Shown here: piece after piece, positions 7,599 to 14,443 of the stretch
Layout: every line of letters begins with the position of its first letter
Numbering within the stretch: position 1 is the first letter of the stretch
Assembly: GCA_903825445.1 (NCBI GenBank)
Contig: CAIKAS010000228.1
Location: 1 to 34,042, forward strand
DNA from: an uncultured Acidobacteriia bacterium
Lineage (GTDB): Bacteria; Acidobacteriota; Terriglobia; Bryobacterales; Bryobacteraceae
DNA: 34,042 nt
Reading direction: 5' to 3'
Translations under genes and position numbers: made by a program
The notes under the pieces: model-generated
What the model saw: the letters and a program-made list of their open reading frames with translations, nothing else
Databases searched by the model: none
What the model was told of the DNA's origin: nothing

Positions 7599-8468
7599 CT
7601 ACTTACTCAACAGCCAAGCCAGCACAGCCGCGCCGGCAATGAGCCGGTAAATAGCGAACGGAATAAACCCGCGCTGCCGCACCCACGCCATAAACCACCC
7701 AACCACTCCGTACGCCACCACAAACGAGATCACCGTACCTAGAAACAGCAGTACCCAGGCGTGGGAATCCATATGTACGGCAACGCCGCCGTCGCCGGGT
7801 TTCAGCGAATCACGCAGATCGTGCCCGGTCGCCGCAATCATCGTAGGAATTGAAAGCAGGAAAGAAAACTCCAGCGCCGCCGGGCGCGACAACCCGCATA
7901 CCTGACCGCCCGCAATCGTCGCCATGGAACGCGAAGTTCCCGGAAATATTCCGGAAACCGCCTGGCAGAGCCCGATCCACACCGCGCGCCCCAGTCCCAT
8001 CTCTTCCACCTCGCGCGCGGCCTCGGCCTCCGTGGAGCCCGTACCGCGTGAACCGAACATCGCATCCACCACCCACATCACGATGCCGCCCGCAATCATC
8101 GTGATCGCAATCAGCGACAGATCCTCCAGATGCTTAGAGATCACCTTCTTCAGCAGCAGCGCAGGTCCGGCGGTAAACACAAAAGCCACAGCCGTCAGCG
8201 TGATCGGATGCGTAAGGTACGTTCGGTCTCCCCGTGTTCCGCCGGGGAAGGAATCAAACCACACTGCGATGCGATTGCGAAAGAAGATCGGCAGACAAAG
8301 AATCGGCCCAATCTGAATCACGATGGCGAACATCTTCCAGAAGCCATCGTGCAGATCCATCCCCAACAATGATTGGGCGATGCGCAGATGAGCTGTGGAA
8401 CTCACGGGCAGAAACTCGGTCACGCCCTCGACGATGCCGAGGATAAGGGTAAGCAAATAATCGTTCAA
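7599..8468 (-). CDS. uppP: Undecaprenyl-diphosphatase UppP (BacA family)
   Basis: This integral membrane enzyme removes a phosphate from undecaprenyl diphosphate to regenerate the lipid carrier for peptidoglycan and polysaccharide synthesis. The N-terminal signature LILGIVEGVTEFLPVSSTAH, with its catalytic Glu residues, and the second motif GIFPGTSRSMATI are both present, with several hydrophobic helices. I choose the TTG at 8468 because it gives the usual MNDYLL beginning (289 aa); the frame continues six codons upstream to another TTG at 8486, but the added residues (VRWPCL) are unlike the family. No strong Shine-Dalgarno is visible. Confidence 0.95.
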   Translation of the reverse strand: MNDYLLTLILGIVEGVTEFLPVSSTAHLRIAQSLLGMDLHDGFWKMFAIVIQIGPILCLPIFFRNRIAVWFDSFPGGTRGDRTYLTHPITLTAVAFVFTAGPALLLKKVISKHLEDLSLIAITMIAGGIVMWVVDAMFGSRGTGSTEAEAAREVEEMGLGRAVWIGLCQAVSGIFPGTSRSMATIAGGQVCGLSRPAALEFSFLLSIPTMIAATGHDLRDSLKPGDGGVAVHMDSHAWVLLFLGTVISFVVAYGVVGWFMAWVRQRGFIPFAIYRLIAGAAVLAWLLSK

Positions 8469-8546
8469 GCAAGGCCATCTTACCAAGTTCCCAATCGTTA
8501 CATTTTCGTTGCGAAGTGAATCCCCACGCTATCCTGGTAACTAATC

Positions 8547-9953
8547 ATGGCAAACGCAAAAATCGTAGTAACCCTTGGACCAGCGAGCGATGCCTTTGAG
8601 ACCGTCTGTACCCTGATTCGTGCCGGCGCTACCATCTTTCGTCTGAATACTTCCCACGGCAGCTGGGATCAGCATCAAAAACGTATCGAGACCGTCCGTG
8701 CAGCCGAGCAACATACCGGCCGCCCCGTGGGGATTCTGCTCGATCTGCAAGGCCCCAAGATTCGCCTCGGCAAGTTCACCGCAGGCAAGTGCACGCTCGA
8801 AACCGGTTCGCGTTTCATTATCACCACTGAAGAGACGCTGGGCGACGAAGTACGCGCATCAACCGTTTACAAGCGGTTCGCCAACGACGTTCGGGTCGGC
8901 GATCGCGTTCTTCTGAACGATGGCGCTGTAGTTCTGCGTGCCATCTCCACCGACGGTATTACCGTCACCTTCGACGTGGTTTCCGGTGGCCCCGTCGGCG
9001 ACAACAAAGGCATCAATCTTCCTGGCGTTAAAGTCAGCGCGCCTTCCATGACCGCGAAAGATCTCAGCGATCTTCGCTCCGGCCTCGCCGCCGGTGTCGA
9101 TTTCGTGGCAATCTCTTTCGTGCGTTCTTCCACCGACGTCCAGATGGTGCGCGAACGCATGGGTGCGGCCCGCGTTCCGATCATCGCCAAAATCGAAAAG
9201 CCCGAAGCCGTGCAGGATATCGACGGGATTCTCGACGTCGCCGACGGCATCATGGTCGCGCGTGGCGATCTCGGTGTCGAGATGTCGCTCGAAATGGTGC
9301 CGCCCATCCAAAAGCGCCACATCCGCCGCGCGCGCCGCCGCGGCCGCTTCGTCATCACCGCCACGCAGATGCTCGAATCGATGATCGAGAATCCGAATCC
9401 AACCCGCGCCGAAGTCAGCGACGTTGCAAATGCCGTTTATGATGGCAGCGACGCCGTGATGCTCTCGGCCGAAACCTCGGTTGGCAAGCATCCGGTTGCG
9501 GCGGTGGAGTACATGGCCAAGATCTCCGAGGAAGTGGAACGCGGGCTTCGGCGTCGTGGTTTCGCGGAACCGCTCGCCATTGGGTCGGACGATTCCGAAA
9601 TCGTCGCCGACGCCGCGTTTCATGCGGCTAAATCGGCTGGCGTGGAAGCAATCGTTGTCTTCACCGCCAGCGGTTACAGCGCGCGCCTGATCTCGCGTTT
9701 CCGCCCGCTGTTCCGCGTAATCGCGATGACAAGTTCGATCGACGTCGTCCGCCGCCTCACCGTCAACTACGGCGTCACGCCCGTACTCGCGCCCGATGTT
9801 ACGACGACAGATGAAATGATCGGCCAGATGGACACGCTGCTCGTGCAGCGCGAACTGCTCTACCCGGGCAACCGCGTTGTGTTCGTAGCCGGGACGCCGG
9901 TAGGCCGCGCCGGTTCCACGAACCTGATGAAACTTCACACCGTCGAAGGATGA
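8547..9953 (+). CDS. pyk: Pyruvate kinase
   Basis: The product is 468 aa, close to bacterial type. It transfers phosphate from phosphoenolpyruvate to ADP in the last step of glycolysis. Signatures in order: KIVVTLGPAS at the N-terminus; RLNTSHG, where the family usually has NFSHG or NMSHG; LLDLQGPKIR; the active-site stretch IIAKIEKPEAV with its Lys; MVARGDLGVE for metal binding; and TATQMLESMI plus NAVYDGSDAVMLSAET. The C-terminal effector domain is complete. Its TGA overlaps the ATG of the following hydrolase, so the two are probably cotranscribed and coupled. Confidence 0.97.
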   Translation: MANAKIVVTLGPASDAFETVCTLIRAGATIFRLNTSHGSWDQHQKRIETVRAAEQHTGRPVGILLDLQGPKIRLGKFTAGKCTLETGSRFIITTEETLGDEVRASTVYKRFANDVRVGDRVLLNDGAVVLRAISTDGITVTFDVVSGGPVGDNKGINLPGVKVSAPSMTAKDLSDLRSGLAAGVDFVAISFVRSSTDVQMVRERMGAARVPIIAKIEKPEAVQDIDGILDVADGIMVARGDLGVEMSLEMVPPIQKRHIRRARRRGRFVITATQMLESMIENPNPTRAEVSDVANAVYDGSDAVMLSAETSVGKHPVAAVEYMAKISEEVERGLRRRGFAEPLAIGSDDSEIVADAAFHAAKSAGVEAIVVFTASGYSARLISRFRPLFRVIAMTSSIDVVRRLTVNYGVTPVLAPDVTTTDEMIGQMDTLLVQRELLYPGNRVVFVAGTPVGRAGSTNLMKLHTVEG

Positions 9954-10876
9954 AGTTCCCCGCGCCAGGCCGCCTCGTTGATATAGGTCGGCATCGCCTC
10001 CATCTGCATGATTCTGGGAACCCTGTCAGTTCCGCCCCCACCGTGATCCTGGAGGCCGGCCTGGCCGCAACATCGCTGAGTTGGGCGTTAGTTCAACCCG
10101 CCATCGCGGAGTTCGCGCAAGTAGCCAGTTATGATCGAGCCGGCCTCGGCTGGAGTGACAACGCCTGCAAACCCGCAACTGCACTCAACGCCGCCACCGA
10201 TCTGTACGCACTCCTGCAAAACGCGGATCTGCCCGCCCCGTATATCCTGGTCGGCCACTCTTTCGGCGGACTGATCGTGCGAATCTTCCAACAGCTGCAT
10301 CCGGACAAAGTCGCAGGGCTCGTCCTCGTCGACCCCGTAGTCCGGTCTCAATGGCGCGAACCCGACAAACGTCACGCTCAGATGCTCTCGCGCGGCGCAG
10401 CGCTCTCGCGTCGCGGAGCTTTTCTTGCACGCCTCGGCGTTGTACGTTTCGCACTCAACAAACTGACGAGCCCAGGACCCCACCGAGTGCCTGGCCTGAT
10501 GGCGAAGACTTTTGCGGGTCAAGCCTCCGGAGTGGCGAATCGACTGGTAGGCGAAGTACGTAAGATTCCTCGCGAACTCTGGCCCGTCATCGCGGACCAT
10601 TGGAGCGAAGAACGAGCCTTCCGAATCATGGCCGAGTATCTCGATAACCTTCCGGTCAGTTGTGGTCAACTCGACGAAATGCCTGCGCTTGGCGACCTGC
10701 CGACGGTAGTTCTCTCATCCGCCGGTGCATCCGCCGATACACTCTCCGAGCACCAGCGCGATGCACGCCTCTCCACGCGCGGAGAACATCAATCCGTCCC
10801 CAACACTGGCCACTGGATAAATCTGGACGCGCCGGAAGCAATCGTTGCCGCCGTTCGTCGGATGATCGCCGCGTAA
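9950..10876 (+). CDS. Alpha/beta hydrolase
   Basis: The product is 308 aa. The ATG at 9950 overlaps the pyk stop (ATGA). An alpha/beta-hydrolase fold is shown by the oxyanion-side strand VILEAGLAATSLSW, the YDRAGLGWSD block, the nucleophile elbow GHSFGG (catalytic Ser), an Asp after LVLVDP or later in the chain, and the C-terminal His in NTGHWINLDAPEAIV. A variable cap lies between. There is no signal peptide. The substrate is unknown; the family includes esterases, haloalkane dehalogenases and C-C hydrolases. Coupling to pyk need not imply a shared pathway. Confidence 0.85.
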   Translation: MKFPAPGRLVDIGRHRLHLHDSGNPVSSAPTVILEAGLAATSLSWALVQPAIAEFAQVASYDRAGLGWSDNACKPATALNAATDLYALLQNADLPAPYILVGHSFGGLIVRIFQQLHPDKVAGLVLVDPVVRSQWREPDKRHAQMLSRGAALSRRGAFLARLGVVRFALNKLTSPGPHRVPGLMAKTFAGQASGVANRLVGEVRKIPRELWPVIADHWSEERAFRIMAEYLDNLPVSCGQLDEMPALGDLPTVVLSSAGASADTLSEHQRDARLSTRGEHQSVPNTGHWINLDAPEAIVAAVRRMIAA

Positions 10877-10896
10877 ACGCGCTACCGCGTCCAAAC

Positions 10897-11235
10897 TTAC
10901 GGTTCCAAGGCACGAATAACGACCGCCTTCAGTGCGGGCAGGTCCTGCTTAACCGTCTTCCAGATCACGGGCAACTCGATTCGATCATATTGATGACGCA
11001 GCCAGTTTCCGATGCCGCGAATTTCGCGCCATGCGACTCCGGGGCACCTCCGCTCCGCTTCAGCCCCGAGGCGAATCGCTGCTTCACTAATAACTTGCAG
11101 CTTTCTTTCGACGGCGGAAACGGTTTTCGGATCTTCCATGAACTCTTCAAAATCGATCCCGGCGGTGAATCGCTCGATCATCTCGATAGCGGCCGAAATA
11201 TCGCGGAGAGACTCGTCGAAGTCCTTAAAAGGCAA
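10897..11235 (-). CDS. HepT-like HEPN-domain protein (DUF86) with altered catalytic motif
   Basis: The HEPN fold is shown by RDISAAIEMIERFTAG, KLQVISEAAIRLGAEAE and WREIRGIGNWLRHQYDRIE. The family motif is RX4-6HXY, where the Arg and His are catalytic in toxin RNases and the Tyr is the target of the partner MNT antitoxin. Here His and Tyr are present (HQY), but the Arg position is Gly, encoded GGA at 11008-11010. I choose TTG 11235 (GAGG six bases upstream), giving 112 aa and an 11-nt overlap with the MNT gene; an ATG at 11271 gives 12 more residues. It pairs with the adjacent MNT gene as a HEPN/MNT toxin-antitoxin module, probably with a weakened or dead toxin. Confidence 0.82.
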   Translation of the reverse strand: MPFKDFDESLRDISAAIEMIERFTAGIDFEEFMEDPKTVSAVERKLQVISEAAIRLGAEAERRCPGVAWREIRGIGNWLRHQYDRIELPVIWKTVKQDLPALKAVVIRALEP

Positions 11236-11527
11236 GTACGGCCTCGCGCGCCACACGCTCGCGAACGCCATCTTTCAGAGTCTGCGCGGGTGTCAGATCC
11301 ACTGGCACGCCAAGCAAATCTGCCAGCATGTTTTCCAACCGTACCCGGTCCAGCAACGTGTAAGTCCGACTGGCGTCGAACTCAGCCATGAGATCGACAT
11401 CCGACTCCGCCGAAGCTTCGCCACGCGCAACAGATCCGAAAAGTGCCAGGCGTGTGACGCCCGCAGCCCGGAGTTCCGGCTCATGCTCGCGAATTTTCGC
11501 AATGACTGTACTCTTATCCAATTGCAC
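11225..11527 (-). CDS. MNT-domain nucleotidyltransferase (MntA-like antitoxin)
   Basis: A minimal nucleotidyltransferase of about 100 aa. It carries the signature LFGSVARGEASAESDVDLMA, that is GSX10DXD with both metal-binding Asp residues, and a third acidic strand near VPVDLTP. In the best-studied HepT-MntA pair the MNT protein silences HepT by AMPylating the Tyr of HXY (family knowledge). I use GTG 11527 as the start; the frame is open to TTG 11551 and TTG 11521 is also possible. It lies just upstream of and overlaps the HepT-like gene, the usual module layout. Confidence 0.85.
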   Translation of the reverse strand: MQLDKSTVIAKIREHEPELRAAGVTRLALFGSVARGEASAESDVDLMAEFDASRTYTLLDRVRLENMLADLLGVPVDLTPAQTLKDGVRERVAREAVLAF

Positions 11528-11626
11528 GACTCTACGCTTAGTATCTCGCAAACATGGCCGCTGGTGCGAGCGTCATTAAAACTCCACACAGCCCGCTGAA
11601 CATCGTACGCGAAATGCTTCCCACCC

Positions 11627-11637
11627 TGTCATATAAT
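11627..11637 (+). promoter_or_regulatory. -10 element of the amidohydrolase gene
   Basis: Consensus TATAAT (11632-11637) ends 6 nt before the GTG at 11644 and is preceded by CTGTCA. That is the normal distance from -10 to transcription start, so the mRNA may begin at or near the start codon. No Shine-Dalgarno is visible. Confidence 0.45.
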
Positions 11638-11643
11638 TCTCCA

Positions 11644-12576
11644 GTGACTCAAAATGTGAACCGGCGAAACTTCCTGCGCGGAACCGGCGCGACGCTCCTG
11701 ACACTCTCCGCAAAAACGTCAGTGCCTGACGCATCGGCCGCTCCCGCCCCCATGCCAGTCATCGATACCCACATCCATTTCTACGACCCGCGGCGCAAGG
11801 ACGGCATACCCTGGCCGCCAAGCACCGACGCCGTTCTCTATCACCCCGTCCTCCCGCCGTTATTCGAGTCTACGGTTAAACCGGTCGGCGTCACAGGCGC
11901 AGTCGTCATCGAAGCCAGCCCGCGCCTCGAAGATAACCAGTGGGTGCTCGATCTCGTCAAGGGCGACCCGATGATTGTCGCGTTCGTCGCCAACCTGGAG
12001 GCAGGCACGCCGGAGTTCCGTACGAATCTCGCCCGATTCCACAAGAACCCGCTTGTCCGGGGCGTCCGCATCTTCGACGAAAAGTTTGTCGCAGGTGTGT
12101 CTAAACCAGCCTTCCTCGAAGATCTGAAGCGCCTCGCCGACGCTGACCTCTCGCTCGACGCCATTGGCGAGACCGATACGAAGTGGCTCGCGCCGCTGCT
12201 CACTGTGACTGAAAAGGTTCCAAATCTGCGCATCATCATTAACCACATGCCCGAAGAGCCGCCGGCATGGAAGGCCGACCAGATCCGTGCTCTCGCAAAA
12301 CACCCGCAGGTTTATTGCAAAGTCTCCGGCGTTCTGAAGACGGTCGCAGGGAAGACTGCCACGGATGCCGCCGCCTACCGCGCCGTGCTTGACCAACTCT
12401 GGGAAATGTTCGGCCCCGATCGCGTCGTCTACGGCAGCAACTGGCCGAAAAGCGACCACCTCGCTCCCTACGCCACGGTGTTCAGCGTCGTAAAGCAATA
12501 CGTGGAACGCAAAGGCACGGCGGCCCAGGAGAAATTTTTCTCAAAGAACGCGCAGGCCTTCTATAAGTGGGCCTGA
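11644..12576 (+). CDS. Tat-exported amidohydrolase, family 2 (COG3618-like metal-dependent hydrolase)
   Basis: With the GTG at 11644 the product is 310 aa and starts with a short Tat-type signal (RRNFLRGTGATLLTL), so periplasmic export is likely. The frame is open to 11554, but the upstream codons would bury the twin Arg. The mature part is a TIM-barrel amidohydrolase: metal-binding HXH in VIDTHIHFYDP, a central IINHMPEE, and the C-terminal DRVVYGSNWP with an Asp or His ligand. Relatives act on lactones such as fuconolactone or 2-pyrone-4,6-dicarboxylate; the actual substrate is unknown. It is not obviously in an operon with the next gene, which has its own ribosome binding site and a possible promoter. 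Confidence 0.85.
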   Translation: MTQNVNRRNFLRGTGATLLTLSAKTSVPDASAAPAPMPVIDTHIHFYDPRRKDGIPWPPSTDAVLYHPVLPPLFESTVKPVGVTGAVVIEASPRLEDNQWVLDLVKGDPMIVAFVANLEAGTPEFRTNLARFHKNPLVRGVRIFDEKFVAGVSKPAFLEDLKRLADADLSLDAIGETDTKWLAPLLTVTEKVPNLRIIINHMPEEPPAWKADQIRALAKHPQVYCKVSGVLKTVAGKTATDAAAYRAVLDQLWEMFGPDRVVYGSNWPKSDHLAPYATVFSVVKQYVERKGTAAQEKFFSKNAQAFYKWA

Positions 12577-12642
12577 TCCGGGTTAAAATGACACAAGCGC
12601 GCGGGGTCCACCGGGCAGCCAGGATTAAATCAAGGAGCGAAT

Positions 12643-13503
12643 ATGTGCGATCAGGATCATTTTGAAGACGACCGTAAGGAATACGAAGCCCGCGGCCTGG
12701 TGACGCGAAAGCAATTCGGCGTCATGCTGGGAGCAGGTATGGCCATGATGCTTCCGAGAGTCGCCAATGCGGCTGCCGTGATTGAGTCGGAGGTGAACAT
12801 CACCACTCCGGACGGTACCGCCGATTGCTATTTCGTCCATCCTTCCACTGGCACGGCCCCCGGGGTTCTCGTCTGGCCCGACATCTTTGGACTGCGCCCG
12901 GCCTTCCGCCAGATGGGCAAGCGCCTCGCCGAATCCGGCTACTCGGTGCTCGTGGTGAATCCGTTCTACCGCGTCAAGAAGGCACCGACTGCGGAGAATG
13001 GGGGCGCAACGCCCATCCAACAGGTGATGCCGCTCGCTCAAGGTCTGAGCGAGACCACCCACATGACCGATGCGAAGGCCTTCATCGCATGGCTGGACCA
13101 GCAATCTTCGGTCAACAAGAATAAGAAGATGGGGACGCAGGGTTATTGTATGGGCGGCCCGATGGCGTTTCGCACCGCCGCTGCCGTGCCCGATCGCATC
13201 GGCGCGGTCGCAACGTTCCACGGTGGAGGACTTGTCACGAAAGATGCAAACAGTCCACACCTGCAGGCATCGAAGACCAAGGCGCAGTTCCTCATCGCGA
13301 TTGCGGCCAGCGACGATACCCGAACTCCCACGGACAAAGACGTTCTGAAAGAGACATTCGCCAAAGCGAATCTGTCAGCGGAGATCGAAGTTTACGGCGC
13401 GTCTCACGGGTGGTGCCCGCCGGACTCCACGGTCTATAACGAGGCGCTGGCTGAGAAGGCATGGAGCCGTTTGCTGGTGCTCTACGGCAAAGCCCTGTCG
13501 TAA
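12643..13503 (+). CDS. Dienelactone hydrolase family protein with N-terminal export-like segment
   Basis: The product is 286 aa. The ATG has a strong AAGGAG five bases upstream, and a TTAAAAT box lies about 50 nt before it. The N-terminus is acidic and then reads TRKQFGVMLGAGMAMMLP, a hydrophobic signal-like segment ending at ANAAA; there is only a single Arg, so Tat export is uncertain. The core is dienelactone hydrolase: the nucleophile elbow GYCMGG with catalytic Cys, an Asp in IAASDDTRTP and His in ASHGWCPPD. The family opens cyclic enol-lactones from aromatic degradation, but many members have other ester substrates. Confidence 0.88.
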   Translation: MCDQDHFEDDRKEYEARGLVTRKQFGVMLGAGMAMMLPRVANAAAVIESEVNITTPDGTADCYFVHPSTGTAPGVLVWPDIFGLRPAFRQMGKRLAESGYSVLVVNPFYRVKKAPTAENGGATPIQQVMPLAQGLSETTHMTDAKAFIAWLDQQSSVNKNKKMGTQGYCMGGPMAFRTAAAVPDRIGAVATFHGGGLVTKDANSPHLQASKTKAQFLIAIAASDDTRTPTDKDVLKETFAKANLSAEIEVYGASHGWCPPDSTVYNEALAEKAWSRLLVLYGKALS

Positions 13504-13562
13504 GCAACCGGTAGCCCTCGTGTGCCCGCGAGTCGCCTGGAATCGCCCGTGATGGACGTGTG

Positions 13563-13882
13563 ATGGCCCTCGACGAAACCTTGGCGCAGGAAATTATTCG
13601 CCGTATCCTTACGGTGGCCAGGCCGGATCGCGTCATCCTGTTCGGCTCCGCCGCCACCGGCCAGATGAATCGGGACAGCGACATCGATCTGTTGATCGTG
13701 GAACCAGTACCCGAAAATACACGCACCGAGAGCGTGAAGATCCGGCAAGCGCTCGGGACGTAGGGTATCCAGTAGACGTGATGGTAATCGCGTCCGAGCG
13801 GTTCGAGGAAACAAAAGGAATCATTGGCGGCATCGCCTACCCGGCAGATAAGTTCGGACGGGTGCTCTATGATGCCGCCTGA
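13563..13882 (+). pseudogene. Frameshifted MNT nucleotidyltransferase (antitoxin remnant)
   Basis: From ATG 13563 the frame encodes an MNT domain with FGSAATGQMNRDSDIDLLIV, but it hits TAG at 13761-13763 after IRQALGT. The rest of the family continues in the next frame, from GYPVDVMVIASE at 13763 to a TGA at 13880-13882. The reading frames join cleanly if one base is missing near 13754-13757 (around GCTCGGGACG), which would restore a smooth IRQAL-RDVGYPVDV junction. So this is a one-base deletion in a formerly intact gene of about 107 codons, or a sequencing error. The downstream HEPN gene overlaps its end, as in intact MNT-HEPN pairs. Confidence 0.8.
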
Positions 13883-14243
13883 AGAGGTTCAGCGGGATCT
13901 TGTTCGCCAGTGGCTGCACAAAGCAGATCAGGACATGGTCGCCGCGGAGATTCTTCTCAAAAGCGACTCGACGTTACCTTCCGTGATCGCATTTCATTCA
14001 CAACAGGCAGTCGAGAAATACCTGAAAGCCATACTGGTCCGGCATCAGGTCTATTTCCCGAAAACGGACGATATCGGCAAAGTGCTCGATATGGTTGCCC
14101 AAGTTGAGCCAGCCATTGCTTCAGCGCTTCAGGAATCGACCGCGCTGACGCCATTCGGAGCCGAAGGCACATACCCGGGCGATGCGCCGGAAGTATTGCC
14201 CGGTGAGGAAACGCGGGCTGTGGAGCTTGCACTCGGTCTTTGA
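13869..14243 (+). CDS. HEPN-domain protein (PF05168-like), partner of the broken MNT gene
   Basis: Starting at ATGATG (13869 or 13872) the product is about 124 aa and overlaps the MNT remnant by 14 nt. The HEPN helix core is clear: WLHKADQDMVAAEILL, then AFHSQQAVEKYLKAILVRH, FPKTDDIGKVLDMV, and a late YPGD. In relatives the third block usually reads THDL/THDI and the late block RYPG; here it is TDD and TYPGD, so two commonly conserved positions differ. The C-terminus stops soon after ELALGL and seems short by some 10-15 residues. It may have been the toxin or the substrate-binding partner of the MNT protein; activity is doubtful. Confidence 0.8.
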   Translation: MMPPEEVQRDLVRQWLHKADQDMVAAEILLKSDSTLPSVIAFHSQQAVEKYLKAILVRHQVYFPKTDDIGKVLDMVAQVEPAIASALQESTALTPFGAEGTYPGDAPEVLPGEETRAVELALGL

Positions 14244-14443
14244 TTGAAGGCGGCATTTGCACAAGGATCTATTACCTACTAATTCTCACAGACATTTCTG
14301 CGGCAGGCCCAATCCTCCGCCGGACACGCGCCCACCCAGCGCCAGCAGCTGCTTTTACCATCCCTTAACATTTCCACCCGCCCGGCTTAACCTCCCCTTT
14401 ACGCGGCTGCGGTCTACTCTAAACAGACACAGTCCACTCAGCC

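Noticed and set aside
8859..9938. 359-aa frame antisense to pyk
   Set aside because: The composition is a His/Arg/Asp-rich mirror of GC-rich codons; the plus strand is clearly pyruvate kinase.
13751..13770. Programmed frameshift in the MNT gene
   Set aside because: There is no slippery heptamer or downstream stimulatory hairpin that I can see; a one-base deletion is simpler.
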